The notes beneath the pieces are model-generated. The model was not told where the DNA came from. It did no database searches and saw only the letters and a list, made by a program, of their open reading frames with translations. A DNA stretch of 35,770 nt from Podila epigama (taxonomy: Eukaryota > Mortierellomycota > Mortierellomycetes > Mortierellales > Mortierellaceae): NCBI GenBank assembly GCA_015679605.1, contig JAAAVE010000081.1, positions 1-35,770 of the forward strand, in the 5' to 3' direction. A program made the position numbers and the translations under genes. Position 1 is the stretch's first letter. Every line of letters begins with the position of its first letter. Below are positions 8,650 to 18,396 of this stretch, in pieces.

Positions 8650-10849
8650 ATGGATATCACATTGAATAATCAGGATGATATTCAAATGGTAGCGAACGCA
8701 GCATTGGGTGCATCGGCTTCCTTTGGCAACCAACCGTCTGCTCAGCAGAACAAGGAGGTGCACGCAATGGCAGAGACACAGGGAGATACTCATATGACTA
8801 CAGACACAAACAACATGCTCCATCACAACAATGCCACAAACAATCACGAAGCTATGGATGTTGATATGGATGCACCAACAGACTTGCATGTCGCAACCAA
8901 GAGCGAGGATCATGCTTCAGATCAACCCATGGAACAATCCATGGCCCATATACCAACCGCCAGCACAGCACAAGAGCCGGAACGGCCGATCAAGCAAGAG
9001 GCGGAGAATGCTCAGAGTATGCAAGAGATTGAACAACGTCCCCTAAAGCCAGAGATAGACGTGTCTCTTATCAAGACTCAATCTGCAGACGATCGCCTAG
9101 ACGCTGCATTGGAAGGCAACAGCAAAACCGATGGATATGAATCAAGCGATCTAGAGTCAAGCGACGACGACGACGACGGACCGTAAGGCATCACAGGCAT
9201 TTATCTCGGTGAACGAGAAATGCTCTTTTTTTTTGTTAGGTCCCTGCTGACACCATCTTTTTTAACTCTCCTGCTCCTGTCACTAGTGCATCATCTGACT
9301 CTGAATCGGATTCCGATTCTGACTCGGATATCGGGAACGCAAGCACTGGAATGACAGCTGAGCAACGCCAGAAGGCACGCATTGCTATCGACGCCATGGA
9401 CGATGACGACTCGGACAATGAAGGAGCAACAGGGGGTATATTGCATACAGTCAATGAGATCTTGGACCTCCCACAGATCGTCAAGCCAAATGTTGAACTT
9501 GGGCCCGATACAAAGTTAGAAGTGATCGGCAATGTGTATGGCATTGTCGACAATGTGGTGGTTGTCCAAGCCAACAGTAGTGGCGATGTTCGCGTTTTGG
9601 ATGCTGGCACTGTCGTGGTTGTCACAAAGGAAGAAGAGGGAAAGGAATCCGAACGCGAGATTTTGGGCGAGGTAAAAAATAATGTGGTTTTATTCTGCAT
9701 CGCTGCTTCTTTCGTTCCCCATTCTGCCAATATCTTTGCAATCTTTGCATTAACCCATATCCACTCCAACGAAATCTTTGTTTATAGATTTTTGAGACAT
9801 TTGGACCAGTGTCTCGACCACTTTACTCGATCCGATTCAACACAGCATCAGAGATCCCATCCATTTGCGCCGTTGGAAGCACAGTACAGTCTGTTCCGGA
9901 ACACAGCTCGTTTGTCCTTACTCAACCCTTGAAAGCCATGAAAGGAAGTGATGCCAGCAATAAGTTTGACGAGGAGGTCAATGAAGAAGAAATGGAGTTT
10001 TCAGATGATGAGAAGGAGATGGAACACAAGCGTCAGCTGAAACTTAACTCAAAGAAGAAGAAGAGGGGTGGTAACAAAGAATATCATAACAAGACCTTTT
10101 ACCCTTCCGACCAAGCCAACACACGACCCCAAGCCAACACACGACCCGCTCGTGCACCCATTGCTCTTCCGCCGCGACCTACGGTGGGAGAGATGGACGA
10201 CTACAGAATTTTACAGAGACCAGGCATGAGACCTCAGGAGTATCTGTCCGGATCAAGAGTAAATTCAGAAGCAGGTTCATCAGCAGCCGCAGGCACAGTT
10301 CCCTGGTACCAACAACAGCAACGTGAGCTCCAAAACATGATGGGTACACAACAACCAAACCACGATTTCCAACAACGACAGCAACAACAGTTCCTGCAGC
10401 AACAGCAGCTCCAGCAGCAGCTTCTTTTGCAAAAGCAACAGCAACAACAACTGTATGAACAGCAGCAGCAACAGCAAGCCATGTATCAAAAACAAATCCA
10501 GGACGCACAGGAAACCATTCGCCGTCTCCAAGAACAGCAGGCTAAACTCCAGAGCAACAATGATGCTGGAGGAAGTCATGGAGCAGTACCGCCCCAAGCC
10601 TTTGAATACCGCGCTCCACAACAGTTGAATGCTTCATTCAACATTCAACAGGCTCACTATCAGCCACACACATTTCAACCACAGGCACCACCATCACAAC
10701 AAGCGCATCCATCATCACCATCTCCATTGCCATCACAACAGCAGCAACAGCAACAGCCTCCGCAAACTGCTCAAAATCTTCTCTTCCAGCAAACTGGAAC
10801 ATCCCAACCGTCCTATGGCAACCAGAACACATTGCCAAAACAGGAATAA
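8650..10849 (+). CDS. NAF1: NAF1, H/ACA snoRNP assembly factor
   Basis: A nuclear chaperone that binds dyskerin/Cbf5 during H/ACA snoRNP and telomerase RNP assembly and is later replaced by Gar1. The ATG is at 8650. Exons 8650-9182, 9287-9671 and 9788-10849 join in frame to 659 residues. The first ~200 residues are acidic and disordered (Asp/Ser/Glu-rich, with an Asp run at the exon 1 end). The Gar1/Naf1 beta-barrel core spans about 230-365: ILDLPQIVKPNVELGPDTKL, GNVYGIVDNVVVVQA, EILGEIFETFGPVSRPLYSI. A Lys-rich NLS-like stretch (SKKKKRGGNKEYHNKTFYPS) follows, as in Naf1 proteins. The C-terminal ~250 residues are Gln/Pro-rich. The second acceptor is placed at 9286 rather than 9239 because only it keeps the frame. 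Convergent with the TFIIIC gene, 82 bp between stops. Confidence 0.93.
10112..10147 (+). repeat. In-frame 18-bp tandem duplication in NAF1
   Basis: Two adjacent, essentially identical 18-bp units encode QANTRP twice, just after the basic NLS-like segment. The identity of the copies suggests a recent duplication. Confidence 0.85.
10312..10490 (+). repeat. CAA/CAG-rich polyglutamine region in NAF1
   Basis: Clustered CAA/CAG codons, with scattered Leu, Phe and Met, encode a Gln-rich coiled-coil-prone segment of NAF1. A second shorter Gln run lies at about 10736-10757. Antisense open frames here are Cys-, Leu- or Val-rich shadows. Confidence 0.85.
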
Positions 10850-10931
10850 AACGATTGACAGCTGTTCATACTCTGTCTTGTTCAGGGTGACGTAAAAAGC
10901 TATGCGTGGTTGATATGTGTTCTTTGTTTTC

Positions 10932-12149
10932 TTACATATCATGGTCGTTGGTTTCTGAAGCCGCTGCAGTATCGTTCGTTCCTTGAACGGGATCCTCTGA
11001 TTTCCCTGCCTTTTGTTTTCCTTTGCCTTTTTTCGAGGCCTAATTGAGTTGTGTATATTAGCCAAGAAGGAGATGTTATATGATAGATCCACATAAATTT
11101 TTGCCATTTGTAGCCCAAAAAGAGAGAATAAGAACCCCCGTACCTCAGGTTCAGGTTCAGGTTCACTTTGACGGCTGTGTCGAAACCTGCAGAATTGAAA
11201 GAAAAAAGAAAAAAAAAAGCATAAGGCAAAGGGCAAATTGCGTATGGCTTCAATGTTGAGCAAGCCTTGATCTTGGTGACAGAGTTGACCATAGCGTAAC
11301 GAAACGATGTGACTTACTTGTAAGGAAGAGGGACATTCAACTTTGAAATATAAACTGGAGGAATGATCTGCAAGGTGTTGTAGTCTTCGTCTACACTGCG
11401 GTTGTCAATTTTGACTGACACAAAGTTTTCATCTGTCATATCACACAGAGGAAAATGAGGAGGAAAGAATTGTTAACCACAATGTCTTTACAATCGTGAA
11501 AATAGTCACTATTCAGCTGGACCAGAGTCAAACGAGCATGTCCAGACGTACAGTTCATGTTCTTCAGGTCTGACTTGAGCTTGTATATCTCGTCGTTGGG
11601 GTCCACAATATGTTGGTAATCAGCAAGACCTGGAAAACGCACTGTCTTCGTGATGGCTCCAATGAATTCGGTGTGGATTTGTGGTTGTTCCTCCTCATCC
11701 AGTGGCTCATCATCCTCTGTTGGCGCACGGAAAGGAGGCAATGTTCGCTTGGATGTCCCTGCTTTACGTTTCACTCTATATCTCTTGGTGACTTTCATCA
11801 GGATGTTGTTTGTGTCTACCGTCTGTCCTTGAATGGGTGTGCTAAATGGGTCTTGATATCTAAACCGAAGGTCTAATGAGGCACCTCCGAGGTATGCCTA
11901 GCAAATATGCACATGAGATGATGTGTAACAACGTTCAGCAGCTTTGTTGACAGCGGTCTTGTTTTCGTTTTGGCTCGGTCCAACTTGCTACTCAAGGTAT
12001 GAAAACGCGGTGATAGATTTAATTACGTTTGAAATGGCTCTTTCGCCTCCTAGAGCATCGATGACTCTTTCAATGCTTTGGACATGTGCAGGGAGCTCGA
12101 TGGAGAAAAGTTTCTCCTCAGGCCATGGTTGACTCTTGACATTGTCCAT
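10932..12149 (-). CDS. TFC1: TFIIIC subunit, TFC1/GTF3C5-like, N-terminal barrel domain only
   Basis: Tau95/GTF3C5 is the TFIIIC subunit that helps recognise the A-box of tRNA genes. The ATG is at 12149. Exons 12149-12027, 11897-11552, 11432-11318, 11186-11144 and 11039-10932 join in frame to 244 residues. The N-terminus (FSIELPAHVQSIERVIDALG, then LDLRFRYQDPFSTPIQGQTV and ILMKVTKRYRVKRK) matches the Tau95/Sfc1 N-terminal triple-barrel domain. The protein then reaches LQIIPPVYISKLNVPLPYK, which looks like the linker at the start of the DNA-binding domain. Instead of that domain it ends in an EPEPEPE run and a basic/acidic tail of about 35 residues. Known members are roughly 450-650 residues. 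Either this is a genuinely short form or the C-terminal half lies elsewhere. Shares a 211-bp divergent region with PDS5. Confidence 0.78.
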
Positions 12150-12360
12150 TTGGCTTTTTTTTGCGTTTGTTAGTTTCTCATTCCAAAAAGGAAGTGAAAA
12201 TAAAAAGAAAATAGAAAATTGAGATGTCGTGACTTTGAGCGCCACCACTTTTTTCTCGATGCGCGAACCTTTGCCAAAACGGTTTTTCATTGAGACGAGA
12301 TTGAATTCGACTCTTCAACTTTTTCTCCATTCAGTCTCATCCAACTACTTCACGCCATCA
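12150..12360. promoter_or_regulatory. Compact divergent promoter, TFC1-like / PDS5
   Basis: Only 211 bp separate the two start codons, so both promoters must overlap or be shared. The region is A/T-rich near the TFC1 side and pyrimidine-rich (CTCTTCAACTTTTTCTCC) before PDS5. No specific factor site was recognised. Confidence 0.55.
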
Positions 12361-15300
12361 ATGGTCACACCGGTGATGACAAGGCTGCAGTTCAAGCACA
12401 AACTGACAGGCAATGCTGCCGAGTTACTAAAGAAACTCAAGGTACAAATCAATGCCATCTCTTCTTTCTCCACCATTGGAAGAAAAAGATGGTGGCAAAA
12501 CTGAGGACGGTGGTCAAACAGACTCCATGCTAACTTTGCTTCTACCTGTGAATACTTGCATCTATGCTACAGGAACTGCACACAGAACTAGAAGGATTGG
12601 ATCAGGAGAACGTTGACGCTTCGTCACTCTCCACAGTTGCAAAGGCCTTGGTTGAGCCTGCGATCGCCAACTACAAGGACAAGGGCGTCAGGATATACGC
12701 TGCGTGCTGCATCGCTGACCTTCTTCGGCTATACGCTCCTGATGCTCCCTACAACAAAACAAACTTGAAGGTATATTGAGCAACATAGTGTTGACAAGAG
12801 AGACCTGTGTCGTTGGAGCTATTGGAACTTATGCAAAGCTTGTCGAACAACACTAGATTATCTTTAAGCTGTTTGTGAATGAGCTCCGACATATCGCCAC
12901 ACCTTCAAGCACCTACCATGATCGGTACCTCTACCTTCTTGAAAGTCTGTCTGTGGTCAAGAGTATCGTCCTGATCACTGACTTGAACAATGCTGACGAG
13001 CTTATGACCGATCTTTTCAAGAACTTTTTCGACGATGTCCGGTAAGATTATTTTCTGCATTCAGTAATTTGCACACGAACGATGGCTCTACCGTAGCGTT
13101 TACTTTAGAAACTCACATTTATTGACTACATTCTAGTCCTCAACAAGCCAAAAATGTGCAGATTCACATGTCGGAACTTCTACAGCAAGTTATTGAAGAG
13201 GCCAGTAGTTTGCCACAGGATATTGTAGACATTATCCTAGCACAGTTTTTGCACAGGGAAAAGGTGTGGATTGGTTCATTTCTTTGTTTTTGTTGGATTA
13301 GCCTCGATAGGGCTTTAATGTCTACTTTATTGTATCCTAATCGGGTCTCGCGGATCAAACTCATTACTCTCCATAGTATGAAAACCCTGCCGCCTATAGA
13401 CTCGCCTGCGATTTGGGCAACCATTGTGCTGAAAAGCTTCAGCGCTATGTATTTCAGGTAAAAGCTCGAGGCGCTGACAAGTGTGGAGCATCAGGCCTTA
13501 ATTGAAATGGCCAAAGGGGTCTCTTCCTTACAGTCGATACATTTCTTTCTTCTTCGTTGTGTAATCTCTTTAGTACTTTTCTGATATCCTATCGAATGTC
13601 GGAACAGGAGAGCTTTCAACCAAGGATGCTAATGACCTCAAAGTGGTGCATAAACTCGTTGTTGAGCTTAACAAAGCCGCCCCTGCGCTTTTGCTGAATG
13701 TCATTCCTCAGCTTGAGGGTGAACTGAGGATGGATAATGTCACAGTTCGATCACTAGCCACGTTGTCGCTTGGCCAGATGTTTGCCGAGAAAACGTCGCA
13801 ATTGGCATCCCAATATGAGTCAACGTGGAAGGCTTGGTTGTTGAAGTAAGTTTCTTCTTTTTTGATGAACTGTTTACTAATGTGCATTCGTTAGATCGTT
13901 CGGACCATATATTCACCCCATTATTTCATGCCACAGACGAAACGATAAATCTACCTCTATCAGGATTACTTGGCTGGAGTCATTGGTCGCCTTGATAAAG
14001 TCACAGCCAAAACTCTCCAAGGAATTGAATGGTATGTATTTCATACGACTTTACTATGATAGTGTATAGTTGATTTGCTGGATTGAGACGACACTAACTA
14101 GGATCATGTGGCTGTATTGGTAGAGGGACTTTCTGAAAAGTGTATCGACCCAGATGAGAAGGTTCGAGCTGTAGCGTGCAAGATTGTTGGTGAACTTGAC
14201 TATGAAACTAGCTTGCATCATCTTCAAAGAGATACCCTCATTCAAGTGGGCCATCGTTGCAGAGACAAAAAGGTAAGCTCTTTCACCTTTACGAATGAGC
14301 ACAGTGCCAGGATGCTATTCTTGCGGCTTTTGTGTTAATAGAGGATACGACTCAATGTCTACTTGCTGTTCCATTAGAAATCTGTAGTCAAGGAAGCGAT
14401 CACTTCGCTCTCTGTTCTGTATAACCAAGCATACCCTGAGATGTACGTATTAGACTCTACTCAGTAATGCGTGATATACGACACACATTCATTCCAAAGA
14501 CCTAACACATTCGGCATTCCTTTTGTAGTGAAAACGGCGTCCAAGTAGCCATGACCCAATTTGCTTGGATGCCATCTGCCATTCTACATGCTCTATACGT
14601 GAATGATGCCGAGCTCAAGTAATTTTCTACAGTCCTGAGTTATGCTTTTGTTGTATTTTGCTGCTCTGGTATTAACTTTCCAACATTTTTTTCTCCTTGT
14701 AGGACAATCGTCGATAATGCTGTTTACACCATAGTTCTTCCACCACATGGCACAGTTGCAGCCAGAACACAGCGATTGCTGGTCACATTTGCTATTCTAG
14801 ATGACAAGGGTCGTGTAGGGTTGCTCTCTGTGCTAAGGCGAGGTTTGGAGTAAGTGGAAAGTGCAACTCAACTCTCAAATTATACAACGAAATAATACTT
14901 GCTCTCATGTGCTAATCACATACTATACAACTTATATAGAGCACGCACAGCTACGGATATCTTTCTCAGACTACTGCAACAACATGAGGTACGTGGATAT
15001 GTGGATTGTAAATCCCTGCCTTTCTCCACTTTAGTGTAGACACTTACAACATTTTCTGATGCATGCATGTCAAAACAGATGGCGAAAAAGAGAGGCACAG
15101 AAATGGAAGAAATCGAAAAGAAGCTTGCCGATTTTATCAAGATCTTTTCAGGTAATGATGAACAATCTTGAACAATCACATTGAAAGGTTATATCCATGT
15201 GCAAGAAGATTCTCCACTCACCCAATGTTCTTTGATTCACAGAGCAATTCCCGGATCCTCTCAAAACATCCCTTTTGCTTCACAAGTATGTGAAAGTGCA

Positions 15301-18270
15301 TGACGAAACCTTCCACCAATCCATTTCTGATTGCATGGACTCTGGCTTACCATTGAGAGAGATTCGAAAGGCAGGAGTAAGTTTGAGGTGCTTAAAGAAT
15401 TTGCAGGTGTTTTTTTATGTCGTATTGGAGACTCTCCCTAACCTCGAGCCATGACATTGAAAAATGGACAGCAAGAGACACTATCTAGGATTGAAAACAT
15501 TTCGCCGCCAATTCTGGAAGTATTCTCTGTCCTCATACAGAGAATATGTCTCACGGTCATCAATAAGGAGACCGTGTCAGAATTGATCAAGAACTTGGGA
15601 TCAGCAGTTGAATATCGAAAGGAATGCGGCGAACTGCTGAGATCGATCTCTCTTATTTACCCGTCGATTTTCGAAGACCAGCTGGAAGAGATGATTTCTC
15701 TTCTCCAAGATCGTAGTGCGTCGGGTGGTAAGAATGCCAAAGACGTTTCTTCCCATGTTGTTGTTCTCTCTCTCAATGAAAAAATTTACATTTTCTTAAC
15801 TTTACTCTGGTCTCTCTGTAGCCTCTGACACCCTACATACACTTGCTGGTTTCGCCAAGCAATTTCCAAAGTCTTTGAATGCTGGACTTCAAGCAAAGGA
15901 AGTAATTCAAAGCTTCCTCGAGGAAGGCACAGTCATCCAAGCTACTCATGCCGTCATCGTCATGGCTAGTATTAAGGACAATGACAGGATGTGCCGAGAC
16001 ATTGCTCAGGTTCGTGCTAGTTTGTGAGTTTTACTTTGCTGGTGTCATTGGTATAGCGTGTTAATATTCAATGCTTACATTGCAACTATAGACCTCGGTT
16101 TCCCGACTGGATGAGACGTCGAATCACTTGCTGCGAGATCTTACTATTTTGTCACAGCTAGTACTCTATGCGCCACAAATATTTGAGCCTTTCAACACCA
16201 CTGTCACAGACTTTGTGGTGAAGAAGCTGCTCATGAGAAACATCCCGGAAGAAGGGGTATAAGCATTTTACGGTGTCGGGTGTCGATATTTTGTCATTGA
16301 ATTGTAAAAGTCATACATTAACGACCATTGTAACTGAACCTCGCCTTAATTTTTCTATAGACCATGTATGGTATATCTCTTGATTGGGTTGAGAAGAGTG
16401 AATTGAACGAATATACTTTGTCAAAGGTAAGTAATAATGTTTTACTTCTTGAGGTTGTAATTCTGTGCTCTTTCTTTTTCTTACACTATTGCCATCAAAC
16501 GATATCTAGATTATGGGATTGAAGGTTCTCGTGAACCGAGCCATCGTTCTGGCGAGCGACCCTTCTTTTGCGCAGGAAGCTGTACGCCCACTGTTCAAAC
16601 TACTCTGGACCCTGATTTCTCAGGATGGAGAACTTGTTCAGGATCAACAATCAAGGTGAGAGCCATAGATTTAAAGAGGTAGTATCGTTTACTGATGGAC
16701 TTCTGGGTCACTTATTAATCTTTCTGTATTTTTTATATACTGATAGTACCGTTCTCAAGAGCTACCTGAGACTGAACGCAGCTCGATTTGTCCTCAAGTT
16801 GTGCAAAACTCGCCCAGTCTATGAGCGGATGGTATCCGTTTTTGAACACAGTCGCCTTGCCTTGGTTATCCAAGACACAGTCTTCCGTGTTCGACTAAGC
16901 CTGGGTAAGCGCCTAATCAAGTATATTCGAGCAAACGAGCTGCATGTCCGATACGTAGCAATTCTTTTTCTTGTGGCGCATGAACCAGAAGTTGAATGGA
17001 AAAAGATTGTACGAACGTTTTTGGTTCAGTTGTCCAAAAAGCAAGATGGTACGTACCCACAAAAATTTTTTATTGTTATTACCAAATGTCAGAGAGGATT
17101 AGCCGAACTAATGCTAGATAATTGAACGTGATAGACAACAAACGTATGCTGAATGAGCTCGCTCTGGCCAGACTCATGCATTTGCTGGCTAACCATCCCG
17201 ATTTCGCGCCAAAACTACCTTCGGAAGAAGTCACCGATTCTTCTGGGCCGATTGAAACTCACACAGTCAACGACATCAATCTCTCTGCAAAGTAAGTGTT
17301 TCTATGACTACTGGACTATCGGTTTGCTACTTTTTTTTAATTTCTGGGGACTGACCAACTTGTGTGTATTTTCTAGATACATCGAATTTTATCTGGAAAC
17401 AATGGCGACCTCTGAGAACATTTCTCTCTTGCTATACATTGCGACACTATTGAAGACGATGCGCTTCTCCAACATTCATGAAACTAATTCGGTAAGTCAT
17501 GAATAGACAAAGGATTGCACCTTGTGATATCTATTTGCTTCATCATCATTGTAATGCTTCTAATAATCACCTTTGTTAATATCCATGATAGAACCTTTAC
17601 ACGTTGAGCGACCTTGCGCAATATTTGATTCAAGAAAAGAGTCGAATCCAGAACTGGACCCTGACCAGTTACCCTGGTCAAGTGGTCCTTCCTAAAGAAC
17701 TTTACACCCCGCTAAGCCCTGAGGCTTCTATCGAGGTACTAGGCCGTGGTACATGAATCTGCATTGACTACTCGAGAAATATTTTTTGTTGAAACTCACA
17801 ATTTTTTTCCCTCTTGTTATCGTTGCTCATTCCTAGAACTCGAAGAAGAGCTACCTTCATCTTGAGTGGGTGCGCGCCCGCGAGAGCAGGGGTAGACCAG
17901 AACGCGTGCCAAAACCTGTTCCTGAGCGTAGGATTGGACAGGCAGCGAAACGCCGGTCGAGGTCTGTGTCATCATCCAAAGATGGTGAGAACGATTCTGA
18001 CTTGGATACTCCTGCTCCAGTGAGAACCAAGCGGGTCAAGAAGGTCAAGACTGAGCGAGCCCCAGAAACACCAACTCGCAGGTATGAAAGATTGGCACAA
18101 AAAAAAGTTTGATGCTGTTTTTTGAATTATTCCCGCCCACTCATTGTTCAACATTATGAATTATTCTTGATAGAATGGCCTCTCGGGCGGCAAAGGAAAA
18201 GGCGACTGCTTACAAGGATTTGGATTCGAGTGAGGAATTGTCTGACGAGCAGAGCAGTGACCAGGATTAG
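12361..18270 (+). CDS. PDS5: PDS5, cohesin-associated HEAT-repeat regulator
   Basis: Binds Scc1 and Wapl and controls cohesin loading, acetylation and release. The ATG is at 12361. Twenty-five exons close in frame to about 1208 residues: 12361-12441, 12573-12770, 12857-13041, 13137-13263, 13377-13457, 13574-13845, 13937-14031, 14124-14272, 14378-14442, 14529-14618, 14703-14849, 14940-14988, 15079-15151, 15243-15376, 15472-15727, 15822-16009, 16092-16256, 16361-16426, 16510-16655, 16747-17048, 17135-17291, 17377-17491, 17592-17735, 17837-18081, 18174-18270. Family motifs include RIYAACCIADLLRLYAPDAPY near the N-terminus and IDPDEKVRAVACKIVGEL, followed by repeated helical HEAT units. The C-terminal ~130 residues are basic and Ser/Thr/Pro-rich (RPERVPKPVPERR, RTKRVKKVKTER) and end acidic, as in other Pds5 tails. 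Length and order match the family. Convergent with the SET-MYND gene across the assembly gap. Confidence 0.94.
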
Positions 18271-18277
18271 TTTGTCT

Positions 18278-18287
18278 NNNNNNNNNN
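18278..18287. other. Assembly gap (10 N)
   Basis: Ten Ns lie 7 bp after the PDS5 stop codon, followed by an A22 homopolymer. Ten Ns are probably a placeholder for unknown length, so the PDS5/SET-MYND intergenic distance cannot be trusted. Confidence 0.95.
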
Positions 18288-18396
18288 AAAAAAAAAAAAA
18301 AAAAAAAAACGAAATAGTGTCCTCAAACTCTCATTATGAACACGAAGCACACCACACCACATAACACGTTTGTCTACTCTTTTGTTTGGTACATGG

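Noticed and set aside
9239-9286. Acceptor at 9239 for NAF1 exon 2
   Set aside because: Joining 9182 to 9240 puts the downstream Naf1 core out of frame; the acceptor at 9286 keeps frame and yields the acidic Ser/Asp region.
10179-10838. Cys-rich, Leu-rich and Val/Ala-rich minus-strand frames opposite NAF1
   Set aside because: Shadows of CAA/CAG codons of the NAF1 Gln-rich C-terminus.
14031-14102. Apparent frameshift in PDS5 between exons 7 and 8
   Set aside because: A canonical acceptor at 14123, correctly spaced from an ACTAAC branch-like motif, restores the frame, so no pseudogene or frameshift is needed.
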